This document shows, piece by piece, positions 1 through 5,895 of a stretch of 5,895 bases of DNA; the stretch's first letter is position 1; every line of letters starts with the position of its first letter. The notes under the pieces were generated by a model that made no database searches, was not told the origin of the DNA, and worked only from the letters and a program-made list of their open reading frames with translations. Location of the stretch: NCBI GenBank assembly GCA_943325595.2, contig CALPQA020000134.1:1-5895 (forward strand). The letters run 5' to 3'. A program made the position numbers and the translations under genes. The DNA comes from Auritidibacter sp. Marseille-P8566. GTDB taxonomy: Bacteria; Bacteroidota; Bacteroidia; Flavobacteriales; Flavobacteriaceae.

Positions 1-304
1 TTCTAATTTGGATTTAAGTGCTTGTCAATTAGTTGTATTAAGTGCTTGTGAAACTGGATTAGGTGAAGTAAAAGGCAGTGAAGGCGTTTTTGGTTTGCAA
101 CGTGCTTTTAAAATGGCAGGGGTTAAAAACATCATTATGAGTTTATGGAAAGTTCCAGATACTCAAACAGCAGCGCTTTTTGATATTTTTTATAGTGAGT
201 GCTTTGCTGGTAAATCAATTCATGAAGCTTTTCAATCGGCTCAAGCCAAAATGAAAGTTAAATATTCGCCTTATTATTGGGCTGGGTTTGTGTTGTTGGA
301 GTAA
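1..304 (+). CDS. CHAT-domain protease, C-terminal 100 residues (5' end outside window)
   Basis: The reading frame is open from the left edge (first full codon at 2) to TAA at 302-304. The visible part is the end of a CHAT domain, a caspase-like (clan CD) cysteine peptidase. It has LVVLSACETGLG with the predicted catalytic Cys at codon 47-49, then GLQRAF, the IIMSLWKVPD strand/loop, and the family-typical ending PYYWAGFVLLE. The catalytic His lies upstream of the window. No true start is visible; the TTG at 8 is an ordinary internal Leu codon. About half of the residues from Cys to the end match the next gene, so the missing N-terminus may also be an export signal plus TPR repeats (inference). 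The next gene starts 11 bases after this stop, which suggests one operon. The CHAT call is firm; the substrate is unknown. Confidence 0.9.
   Translation, partial: SNLDLSACQLVVLSACETGLGEVKGSEGVFGLQRAFKMAGVKNIIMSLWKVPDTQTAALFDIFYSECFAGKSIHEAFQSAQAKMKVKYSPYYWAGFVLLE
38..63 (+). repeat. Direct repeat R1, copy 1 (CHAT catalytic-Cys region)
   Basis: These 26 bases encode LSACETGL plus the first two bases of the next codon. They are identical to 3763-3788 in the second CHAT gene. The amino-acid motif is conserved in the family, but identity at every synonymous position suggests recent duplication or gene conversion. Confidence 0.85.
268..303 (+). repeat. Direct repeat R2, copy 1 (3' end of CHAT gene)
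   Basis: This block encodes PYYWAGFVLLE and the first two stop-codon bases. It matches 3999-4034 at 35 of 36 positions. The one difference is silent (T at 283, A at 4014, both Ala). Similarity ends inside the stop codon (TAA here, TAG in copy 2). Confidence 0.88.
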
Positions 305-315
305 AAATTAAAAAT

Positions 316-3300
316 ATGAAAAAAATTCAAGTATTATTATTTATTTGTTTTCCTTGTTTTGCTTACTCGCAACAATGGCATCAGTATTCTGATTCTGTAT
401 TGGTAAATTTTAAGAAAAACAATATTGAGAAAGCTAAGTATTTTATTGATTTAGCAGATGATGACTTAGCCAAAAGCAAAATAATAAGAGATACTCTTTA
501 TGCGGATTATTTATATCGTAAAGGTGTACTTAAATCTTCGTTACGAGATTATGATTCAACTCTTTTGAAACAGGCATTGGATATTTGGGAGTCTAGTTAT
601 AAAAAGAATTATTTAAAAATAACGAAAATTAATTATACATTAGGAACAAATTATTATTCATTAGGAAATCAGAACCAATTTAAAAACAAAATAGAAATAG
701 ATTCTAGTTATTTTTATTTTAAAAAATGTTATGACCTAATTAAAAAATATAATTATCAAAAACAGCAAAATTTTACTGGATTATTATATGTTTTAGCAAC
801 GATGGATTATTATTCCAATAAAAATTATAAAAAGGCTAAAAAATATGCTAATGAATATATTAATTATATTAAAGAAACTGCTACTACAGATTTTAACTTT
901 GATTACATATATATTCTAAGATTAAAAGAAGATTATATTAAACAGGAAAAAGTACTAAAAGAATATCTTGCAAAATTTGAAATTCAAAAATTAAATAATC
1001 CTGAATTACTTTTTAAAATTTATTTTCAATTATTTGCAAATAAAGAAGAACAAAAAAACGGTGATTATCCAAAATATCCTAACGAAGTTATCAAATTTGG
1101 AGAAAAGGCTATTGATATTTGTAAGATAAATAATCTTAAAGCTGACATAGAATTGAGCACAATTTACCTTCAACTTGAGATTGCCTATGGTCAAATAAAA
1201 GATAATATCAACAAGGAAAAATATAGAAAATTAAATTATGAGTATTATTCAAAAAACAATGAAATCGATTCTTACGATGTACTAGAAAAATTGTATAAAG
1301 AAGAAAATCATTCTGAATTTAAATTAAAATTTGATGAATTTGAAGCCATTTTAAAATCGCAAAAAGATATAAGTGGCTTGTTAGATATTTATCGATATTC
1401 AATTACATTATTTGAAAAAAATATCCTTTTTGTTAAGGATGATATTGAAAATCAAATTTCATTTTTGAATGATACCAAATCGACTTTTTCGAAAGAAAAT
1501 CAAATTTCATTTGATTCATTATTAGTAGAATTTTATACTGTAACATGGAAACTTGATTCTGCTCTTAAAATATGTAATCTGTATATAAATGAAATAAATT
1601 TAGAAAACAGATTATATTTTTATAAATCAAAGTCTATGTGTGAAAAAATGCTTGGATATAAGGCTAAATCTTTAATATCAGCTTTGATGATGTTTGATAT
1701 TGCTTGCGAGATTTATGGGGAAAATAACCCTAAATTATTGCCTTATCTTACAGTTGTTTTAAGTTTAGATTTTAAAGAATCCAAATTAAATCCAACAAAA
1801 ATAGCAACAAGGACTTTAAAAATTTTATATGATAATAAATTAGAATTTACAGATGTAGCTATAAATGTATGGTATGATTTAGGTCAAATTGCTTTAAATA
1901 ATAAGAATCTTAAAGATGCAAAGATTTATTGCGAAAAGGCAGTTAATATTTTAGAGTCTTCAAAAGCAATTTCAAACCCATTATTATATTATTCGCTATT
2001 ATTGAATTTATCAAACGTAAATATATTGGAGTCAAATTTTGATTTGGCTTTAGAATATAGCAATAAGGTTAAATTATTTTTAGACAATAATTCTCAAATT
2101 CCTCAAATTGCATATGGTGACTATTATTACCAATTAGGTGAAATATATTTTCACGAAGATAAGTTTATAGAAGCAAAAATTAATTTTGAAAAGAGTTTTA
2201 CTATTTACGGCGAAAGTATTACTAATAGTAGAAATCTAAATTATATTTTATGCGATTATTTTATTAGCAACGACTTACAAAAAACGATTTTGTCTTTAGA
2301 AAAATTTCATAACAATAATAAAGAGGTTGCTATAGTTCCAAAAATAATTTACTTATTGAAATATAATTCAGGGGACTTTATTTCTGCAAGGAATATGCTT
2401 ATTAGCCAGTTGAATACTATAATTTCTAATAATAATCAGTTTTTTCATTTATTGAGCGATACTGAAAAAGAAATTCTATACAAAGGTTTTTCGGATCAAT
2501 TTGAATTTTTGAATACTTATTTGTTAACTAATGATGATTCATTTTTAAAAGAATATATTAATTTCCGATTTTACAGTAAATCATTATTATTATCAAATTC
2601 ATTCAAAACAGATGAACTTGATGAGAAAAATAAAGAATTATTTTTAGATTTGAAAAGTAATACTTTTCAAATTAATAAGGAACTTGAAAATAAGGTAAGT
2701 GACACTAAAACAATTGAGGATTTAAAGAATAAAAACCGGGAGATAGAAAAGATGTTGTCTGCAAATACGAAACCTTTGGTGGTGCCTACCTTAAAAGATT
2801 TAAACACTAAACTTGTATCTAGAGAAGCATATATTGAAATCGTTAGAATTAATAAACAATCCAGAATTGCTACTAAAAAAGGAATAGATATTGTAAAAAT
2901 GTTTACAGATTCAATTTCTTATGGAGCTATAGTAATTAAAAAAAATAGTACACCTAAATTTATTCTAATTGATGGCAGTAATCAATTAGAAAAACAATAT
3001 GCTTCTAGATTTAAAACTAAAATTCAAAGTAAACAAGACGATTTGGAAAGCTACCATTTGCTTTTTGAAAAAATTGATAATGAGTTGAAGGATGTTAAAA
3101 AAATCTATTTAGTAACCGATGGCATCTATAATTCCATCAACATTGAGTCTATTTTCAACCCTAACAGAAAACAATACTTAATTGATTATTTGAAAGTTCA
3201 ACAAATACAGAATGTAAAAGCAATTACAGATGAAAAGAAAGTTTTCAAGGTTGGTTCAACATCAAAAGCTACATTGTTTGGTAATCCCGATTATGACTTG

Positions 3301-4035
3301 GCAATTAGCGAAACGCCTACTAATGAAATTTCGTTAGACAGAGGTTTAGATAGCGATTTATTAAATAAAATTAAAACAGGGATAAAAATTAGTAACCTAG
3401 CTGGAACTCAAAAAGAAATAGAAACTATTAATTCTATTTTGAAAGATTCTAAATCTACTGTGGAGCTATTTTCTAAAACTAATGCTACAGAAGATAATTT
3501 AAAGAAAATACAATCTCCTGATATTTTACATATTGCCACACATGGATATTTTTTGACCAATGATGATGCTTCAAATACAAAACAAAGTATTGCTAATCTA
3601 ATAAATGACAAGTATAAAAACGACTCTTATTTGAAATCTGGATTGCTTTTAGCCGGAGCACAAAACACATTGAATGGCAAACAACCTGAAAACAGCAATA
3701 ATGGAATTTTGACTGCTGAAGAAGCCAAAAGTTTAAATTTAAAAGATACTGAATTGGTAGTTTTAAGTGCTTGTGAAACTGGATTAGGAGACAATTTAGT
3801 TGGCGAAGGCGTTATTGGTTTGCAACGAGCTTTTATGATTGCCGGAGCCAAAAGTGTGATTATGAGTTTATGGTCTGTAAGTGACCAAAAAACACAAGAA
3901 TTAATGACTTTGTTTTACAATAACTGGATTAAAAATAATATGTCAAAAAAAGAGGCACTTTATCAGGCAAAATTAGAAATGAAGAAATTATATCCTGAGC
4001 CTTATTATTGGGCAGGGTTTGTGTTGTTGGAGTAG
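316..4035 (+). CDS. Exported TPR-CHAT protein (caspase-like protease), 1239 aa
   Basis: ATG at 316 is chosen because it begins an export signal: MKK, a hydrophobic stretch (residues 4-16) and probable cleavage AYS|QQ after residue 18. The frame extends upstream to 277 only through the end of the previous gene. TPR-type helical hairpins fill much of the N-terminal part. The clearest are at about 157-190, 516-549, 559-592 and 601-634, with the spacing of G/A, Y/F and A typical of TPRs. A charged, probably coiled-coil linker covers about 766-815. The CHAT domain covers about 837-1239: LVTDG near 932-936, HIATHGYF with His1076, LVVLSACETG with Cys1153, then GLQRAF, MSLWSVSD and PYYWAGFVLLE. Both catalytic residues are present. 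In this family TPRs usually sense or bind a partner and CHAT cuts a protein. The signal implies action outside the cytoplasm, unlike the cytoplasmic CRISPR-linked TPR-CHAT (Csx29). No Cas gene is in view. Substrate and trigger are unknown. Confidence 0.93.
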   Translation: MKKIQVLLFICFPCFAYSQQWHQYSDSVLVNFKKNNIEKAKYFIDLADDDLAKSKIIRDTLYADYLYRKGVLKSSLRDYDSTLLKQALDIWESSYKKNYLKITKINYTLGTNYYSLGNQNQFKNKIEIDSSYFYFKKCYDLIKKYNYQKQQNFTGLLYVLATMDYYSNKNYKKAKKYANEYINYIKETATTDFNFDYIYILRLKEDYIKQEKVLKEYLAKFEIQKLNNPELLFKIYFQLFANKEEQKNGDYPKYPNEVIKFGEKAIDICKINNLKADIELSTIYLQLEIAYGQIKDNINKEKYRKLNYEYYSKNNEIDSYDVLEKLYKEENHSEFKLKFDEFEAILKSQKDISGLLDIYRYSITLFEKNILFVKDDIENQISFLNDTKSTFSKENQISFDSLLVEFYTVTWKLDSALKICNLYINEINLENRLYFYKSKSMCEKMLGYKAKSLISALMMFDIACEIYGENNPKLLPYLTVVLSLDFKESKLNPTKIATRTLKILYDNKLEFTDVAINVWYDLGQIALNNKNLKDAKIYCEKAVNILESSKAISNPLLYYSLLLNLSNVNILESNFDLALEYSNKVKLFLDNNSQIPQIAYGDYYYQLGEIYFHEDKFIEAKINFEKSFTIYGESITNSRNLNYILCDYFISNDLQKTILSLEKFHNNNKEVAIVPKIIYLLKYNSGDFISARNMLISQLNTIISNNNQFFHLLSDTEKEILYKGFSDQFEFLNTYLLTNDDSFLKEYINFRFYSKSLLLSNSFKTDELDEKNKELFLDLKSNTFQINKELENKVSDTKTIEDLKNKNREIEKMLSANTKPLVVPTLKDLNTKLVSREAYIEIVRINKQSRIATKKGIDIVKMFTDSISYGAIVIKKNSTPKFILIDGSNQLEKQYASRFKTKIQSKQDDLESYHLLFEKIDNELKDVKKIYLVTDGIYNSINIESIFNPNRKQYLIDYLKVQQIQNVKAITDEKKVFKVGSTSKATLFGNPDYDLAISETPTNEISLDRGLDSDLLNKIKTGIKISNLAGTQKEIETINSILKDSKSTVELFSKTNATEDNLKKIQSPDILHIATHGYFLTNDDASNTKQSIANLINDKYKNDSYLKSGLLLAGAQNTLNGKQPENSNNGILTAEEAKSLNLKDTELVVLSACETGLGDNLVGEGVIGLQRAFMIAGAKSVIMSLWSVSDQKTQELMTLFYNNWIKNNMSKKEALYQAKLEMKKLYPEPYYWAGFVLLE
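3763..3788 (+). repeat. Direct repeat R1, copy 2 (CHAT catalytic-Cys region)
   Basis: Second copy of the 26-base block, around the Cys1153 codon (3772-3774), identical to 38-63. Outside this block the two genes diverge quickly: the four residues after CETGLG are EVKG in the first gene and DNLV in the second. Confidence 0.85.
3999..4034 (+). repeat. Direct repeat R2, copy 2 (3' end of CHAT gene)
   Basis: Second copy of the 36-base 3'-end block. After copy 1 the DNA leads into the next TPR-CHAT gene. After copy 2 it leads directly into the convergent FRG gene, so the block marks a boundary between shared and unshared sequence. Confidence 0.88.
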
Positions 4036-4040
4036 ATCTA
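4033..4040. other. 8-bp palindrome holding both convergent stop codons
   Basis: TAGATCTA is a perfect palindrome. Its left TAG (4033-4035) stops the TPR-CHAT gene and its right half (4038-4040) is the TAG of the - strand FRG gene. Only two bases separate the coding regions. A weak stem TTGGA (4027-4031) / TCCAA (4046-4050) surrounds it, followed by TAATTTTCTTT. That is too weak to call a terminator. Confidence 0.8.
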
Positions 4041-4865
4041 ACAATTCCAATAATTTTCTTTGCCAAGGTGTTCATCTATATTATTATCATTTATACCATC
4101 AAATTTACATTTTAATATTGCTGAATAATAGTCAATAATATTTTTCCCACCGTATAAATCATAAGCCATCTTTTCAATATCAATGAGCCATTTTATAATA
4201 TCTAATTTTATATTTTTAGGAATATGGATTAAAGTTAAGTTATAAGTATGTTCATTATCCAATGAAAGACTTTGAAAAATATTTTCTGTATTTCGATACA
4301 AAAATTTACTTCTTTGAATGATTTTTCGATCTTCAGAATAATTAAACTCATTTTCGCAGGAAACTTTAAACGATATTCCTTGAAAGAAGAATGAGTTATG
4401 AGTTTGTGCAAATGGATTTTTTAATAATTCAGAATTAACATTTTCTTGTTTGTCTTCTGCATTATTATAGATTATCAGGACGCCATCTTTGTTCAAATGT
4501 TTAATATCGGCAACAGCAAATTCAAGTGCTGTAAATCTATCATGTGAAAAATCTAACAACCTTGTAGGAAGTCCATAATGTTGAGCAGCCATTAAATAAA
4601 TCCATGATTTATGATAACTATCATTCACTGTAGGTATTAATTTATCTAACATGTTATTCCGAATACCTTTTTCAAATTGTTGAATCAACATGCTTTCAAC
4701 AGCTAAAAGATTTTCGAGACTTTTAATACTTTGGTTTCTTGCTAAACCGGGAGTAATATCCCAAGAATAATCTGATTGTCCTCTATAGTAATTAATACCA
4801 TTACTGTAATAGGTGTCAAATATTATTAAAAATTCTTCAAATGATTTTGGCGTTTCTATTTTCAT
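4038..4865 (-). CDS. FRG-domain protein, 275 aa
   Basis: The FRG family is named after its (F/Y)RG motif; its biochemical role is not established to my knowledge. Hallmarks visible here are YYRGQ (residues 26-30), AQHYGLPTRLLDFSHD (94-109), ALEFAV (113-118) and RKIIQRSKFLYR (180-191, the usual R..xQ.G.F region). There is no signal peptide or membrane segment, so it is probably cytoplasmic. The frame stays open upstream to an ATG at 4970. ATG 4865 is preferred because FRG proteins commonly begin shortly before this point, an A-rich leader precedes it, and a promoter-like box at 4896-4903 would start transcription after the 4970 ATG. The gene converges on the TPR-CHAT gene with a 2-base gap and has no visible terminator of its own, so its transcript may run into the CHAT coding region. 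FRG genes often sit in accessory or phage-related regions (family knowledge). Confidence 0.9.
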   Translation of the reverse strand: MKIETPKSFEEFLIIFDTYYSNGINYYRGQSDYSWDITPGLARNQSIKSLENLLAVESMLIQQFEKGIRNNMLDKLIPTVNDSYHKSWIYLMAAQHYGLPTRLLDFSHDRFTALEFAVADIKHLNKDGVLIIYNNAEDKQENVNSELLKNPFAQTHNSFFFQGISFKVSCENEFNYSEDRKIIQRSKFLYRNTENIFQSLSLDNEHTYNLTLIHIPKNIKLDIIKWLIDIEKMAYDLYGGKNIIDYYSAILKCKFDGINDNNIDEHLGKENYWNC

Positions 4866-4895
4866 AATAAAAAATAATTTTGTTTTGTTAAACTT

Positions 4896-4903
4896 CAAAT
4901 GTA
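4896..4903 (-). promoter_or_regulatory. Bacteroidota-type -7 box for the FRG gene
   Basis: Read on the - strand, 4903 to 4896 is TACATTTG, an exact match to the TAnnTTTG -7 consensus of Bacteroidota primary-sigma promoters. Transcription would start near 4888-4890, giving a leader of roughly 25 bases before ATG 4865. No good -33 TTTG is found at the expected distance (ATGG at 4926-4923 is a poor match), so the call rests on one box. Confidence 0.5.
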
Positions 4904-4999
4904 AATCACAAATTCCTGAATACCATGAGAAATATAGTCGTTCAGCGAAATTTTCAACATAATATAGCATTACTATTTTTGGCTTGACATAAATAAACT

Positions 5000-5037
5000 C
5001 CCAATTCTTTGATAAATTAAAGATTTGGGGTTTTTTT
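5000..5037 (+). terminator. Rho-independent terminator, + strand
   Basis: Stem CCCAATTCTTT (5000-5010) pairs with AAAGATTTGGG (5019-5029), 11 positions with a single T-T mismatch, across an 8-base loop (5011-5018). Seven T follow at 5031-5037. A T-G wobble (4999/5030) can extend the stem. The T-run lies on the + strand side; the other side (AGTTTATTTA on the - strand) is weaker. The nearest + strand gene upstream is the TPR-CHAT gene, ending 964 bases earlier with the FRG gene in between on the other strand. Confidence 0.8.
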
Positions 5038-5075
5038 GTTTACAAGGGTTACCTTTTTAGTTTTTGAGTATAAAC
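5031..5075 (+). promoter_or_regulatory. Shared upstream element, copy A (before the exported protein gene)
   Basis: This block aligns without gaps to 5660-5704: 34 of 45 positions match, and 24 of 30 in the core 5046-5075. Conserved parts are TTTTTG, AGGGTTACCTTTTT, TTTG, and TATnAAC placed 15 bases after GGGTTACC. Two fixed-spacing blocks followed by a short leader (36 bases to ATG 5112) look like a promoter's two recognition boxes. The TAnnTTTG primary-sigma box is absent. An alternative (ECF-type) sigma factor or an activator site is inferred, not shown. The left edge overlaps the terminator T-run. Confidence 0.6.
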
Positions 5076-5111
5076 CTATAGATAACTCAATTTAACTAAT
5101 ATAACTAAGTC

Positions 5112-5648
5112 ATGCAAAAAACATTATTATTCCTTATGGTTCTTCTTCCGATAACCATTTTCAGTCAAACCAAATTCACCAGTGCTAAATACAATTATTC
5201 CTTTATTATTCCTGATGGATGGCATGTGAAAGACAAAATATTTAATCCTGATGTGGATGCTAAAATAGTAGATGGAAAAGGGAACTCGTTTATTGTTTCT
5301 ATAAAAACGTTTCCAACGTCAACTAAACTTAATGTAAAACAACAAATGGAATCAACTACCAATCAAGAAATGGAAGAACAATTCAATGCTGTTTATGGAA
5401 CTGCCAAAGTAATTAAAAGAGGTAGCGTATTTGTTGGCTTGAAAGAGTGCTATTACATTCATCTTTTGACCCCGTTTCAGGATGGATTGCAATTATATCA
5501 TAAAAATTTCTATTACAGTGAGGGTTATAGAATATTATCTATTGATGCCTGTTCTATTGAAACCTACTTGGATGAAACTACACCTGCCTTTGCAATTATG
5601 ATTGATACTTTCAAATTTTCTAACTTAAAAAACAAAAGCAAAAAATGA
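5112..5648 (+). CDS. Small exported protein, probable Mog1/PsbP-like fold, 178 aa
   Basis: ATG 5112 starts a clear export signal: MQK, hydrophobic residues 4-17, and probable cleavage IFS|QT after Ser18, leaving about 160 residues. No lipobox Cys is present, so a soluble periplasmic or secreted product is expected. The mature protein starts KYNYSFIIPDGWHVKD (26-41), resembling the aromatic, F-x-x-P-x-G-W opening of Mog1/PsbP/DUF1795-like proteins. It ends with IMIDTFKF (162-169), like the last helix and strand of that fold. Two Cys (113, 147) could form a disulfide after export. The tail NLKNKSKK is Lys-rich. Family placement is tentative, from motif feel, and the function is unknown. The upstream element is shared with the next gene, 103 bases downstream, which points to a common regulator. 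No Shine-Dalgarno sequence precedes the start, as usual for Bacteroidota. Confidence 0.85.
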   Translation: MQKTLLFLMVLLPITIFSQTKFTSAKYNYSFIIPDGWHVKDKIFNPDVDAKIVDGKGNSFIVSIKTFPTSTKLNVKQQMESTTNQEMEEQFNAVYGTAKVIKRGSVFVGLKECYYIHLLTPFQDGLQLYHKNFYYSEGYRILSIDACSIETYLDETTPAFAIMIDTFKFSNLKNKSKK

Positions 5649-5649
5649 C

Positions 5650-5671
5650 CAATTAAAAATATTTTTGATTG
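5650..5671. repeat. 22-bp palindrome between the exported-protein and vWA genes
   Basis: CAATT-AAAAATATTTTT-GATTG: the inner 12 bases are a perfect palindrome. The arms CAAT/ATTG extend it, with one T-G wobble (5654/5667). It starts 2 bases after the TGA at 5646-5648 and runs into element copy B. It could be a weak AT hairpin acting as a 3' end for the upstream mRNA, or an operator for a dimeric regulator. No T-run follows, so a classical terminator is unlikely. Confidence 0.5.
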
Positions 5672-5704
5672 ACAGGGTTACCTTTTTCTTATTTGGCTAT
5701 CAAC
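5660..5704 (+). promoter_or_regulatory. Shared upstream element, copy B (before the vWA gene)
   Basis: Second copy of the 45-bp element: TTTTTG, AGGGTTACCTTTTT, TTTG and TATCAAC (5698-5704) at the same spacing as copy A. It lies 47 bases before ATG 5752. Its presence in front of both genes suggests the vWA gene is a separate transcription unit under the same control, rather than only a readthrough partner. Confidence 0.6.
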
Positions 5705-5706
5705 TA

Positions 5707-5720
5707 GTATCTGAGGATAC
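5707..5720 (+). promoter_or_regulatory. Small inverted repeat at the start of the vWA leader
   Basis: GTATC (5707-5711) and GATAC (5716-5720) are perfect complements around TGAG. The repeat begins 2 bases after the TATCAAC block, about where transcription would start, so it could be a short 5' hairpin or an operator. Copy A has no equivalent. A 5-bp repeat can arise by chance. Confidence 0.25.
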
Positions 5721-5751
5721 AAATAAATTTAACTTAAAAAAAAACATTAAA

Positions 5752-5895
5752 ATGGAACAAAAACACAAAGTACACAATTTAATTATTTTAGACGAAAGCG
5801 GGTCTATGGAATCGATTAAGCCGTCAATTATTAATGGGTTTAATGAATTAGTTCAATCCATTAAGGGAATACAAAAACAATTCCCTGAACAAGAA
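5752..5895 (+). CDS. vWA-domain protein, N-terminal 48 residues (3' end outside window)
   Basis: ATG 5752 follows an A-rich leader typical of Bacteroidota starts, and the frame runs open to the right edge. The protein begins with the first strand of a von Willebrand A fold, VHNLIILDESGSM. Its DxSGS metal-ion (MIDAS) motif is complete at D14, S16 and S18. A helix follows (IINGFNELVQSIKGIQKQF). No signal peptide or membrane segment precedes the domain, so this is a cytoplasmic vWA protein. Such proteins bind partner proteins through a metal ion and in bacteria often sit beside phosphatase/kinase or tellurite-resistance-type (TerY-like) genes. Whether that holds here lies outside the window. Confidence 0.85.
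   Translation, partial: MEQKHKVHNLIILDESGSMESIKPSIINGFNELVQSIKGIQKQFPEQE

Noticed and set aside
277..315. TTG at 277 as the start of the long TPR-CHAT gene
   Set aside because: It lies inside the previous gene in another frame and would bury the signal peptide. ATG 316 begins a clean export signal and follows an A-rich leader.
346..360. Cys residues 11 and 14 in the TPR-CHAT signal as a lipoprotein lipobox
   Set aside because: The context (ICFPC) does not match L-x-G/A-C; the AYS|QQ site for ordinary signal peptidase fits better.
3408..3851. Two - strand open frames (3408-3611 and 3627-3851)
   Set aside because: They lie opposite the conserved CHAT catalytic region, have no recognisable domains or promoter, and are shadows of the real gene.
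4027..4065. Terminator right after the TPR-CHAT gene
   Set aside because: The only stem is 5 bp (TTGGA/TCCAA) with a 14-base loop and no continuous T-run.
4866..4970. 35-residue N-terminal extension of the FRG protein from ATG 4970
   Set aside because: The extension is not FRG-like, no promoter box precedes 4970, and the TACATTTG box at 4896-4903 would start transcription downstream of it.
1..5895. CRISPR array, Cas7-11/Craspase locus, tRNA/rRNA genes or an insertion sequence
   Set aside because: No short repeat-spacer pattern, Cas gene, RNA gene, transposase or terminal inverted repeats were seen on either strand.

Overview
The window is AT-rich DNA that looks like a Bacteroidota chromosome, most likely Flavobacteriaceae. 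The signs are Lys/Asn/Ile-rich proteins, export signals ending in Ser-Gln, A-rich start regions without Shine-Dalgarno sequences, and a TAnnTTTG-type promoter box. This placement is inferred from style; no marker gene is present.

Left part (1-4035, + strand): two tandem genes encode proteins ending in a CHAT (caspase-like cysteine protease) domain. Only the last 100 residues of the first are visible. The second is complete: 1239 residues with an export signal, a long TPR-type helical region and a C-terminal CHAT domain with His1076 and Cys1153 as the predicted catalytic pair. Eleven bases separate the genes, so they are probably one operon. Their CHAT 3' ends carry near-identical DNA blocks (26/26 and 35/36 bases).

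Middle (4036-5037): a 275-residue FRG-domain protein is encoded convergently on the - strand, its stop codon only 2 bases from the protease stop. A TAnnTTTG-like promoter box supports the internal ATG at 4865 as its start. Beyond it, at 5000-5037, lies a strong + strand terminator with no + strand gene directly before it. The simplest reading is that it serves the CHAT operon. In that case the operon transcript runs antisense through the whole FRG gene, or the FRG gene was inserted between the operon and its terminator.

Right part (5031-5895, + strand): a small exported protein of probable Mog1/PsbP-like fold is followed by the start of a cytoplasmic von Willebrand A (vWA) protein with an intact DxSGS metal-binding motif. 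Each has its own upstream copy of a 45-bp element containing GGGTTACCTTTTT and, 15 bases past GGGTTACC, TATnAAC. This suggests a shared regulator.

The TPR-CHAT pair plus FRG cassette is the best candidate for an uncharacterised system. It might be an exported sensor-protease module with an FRG protein under antisense control, but its function, substrate and any defence role are not shown by the sequence.
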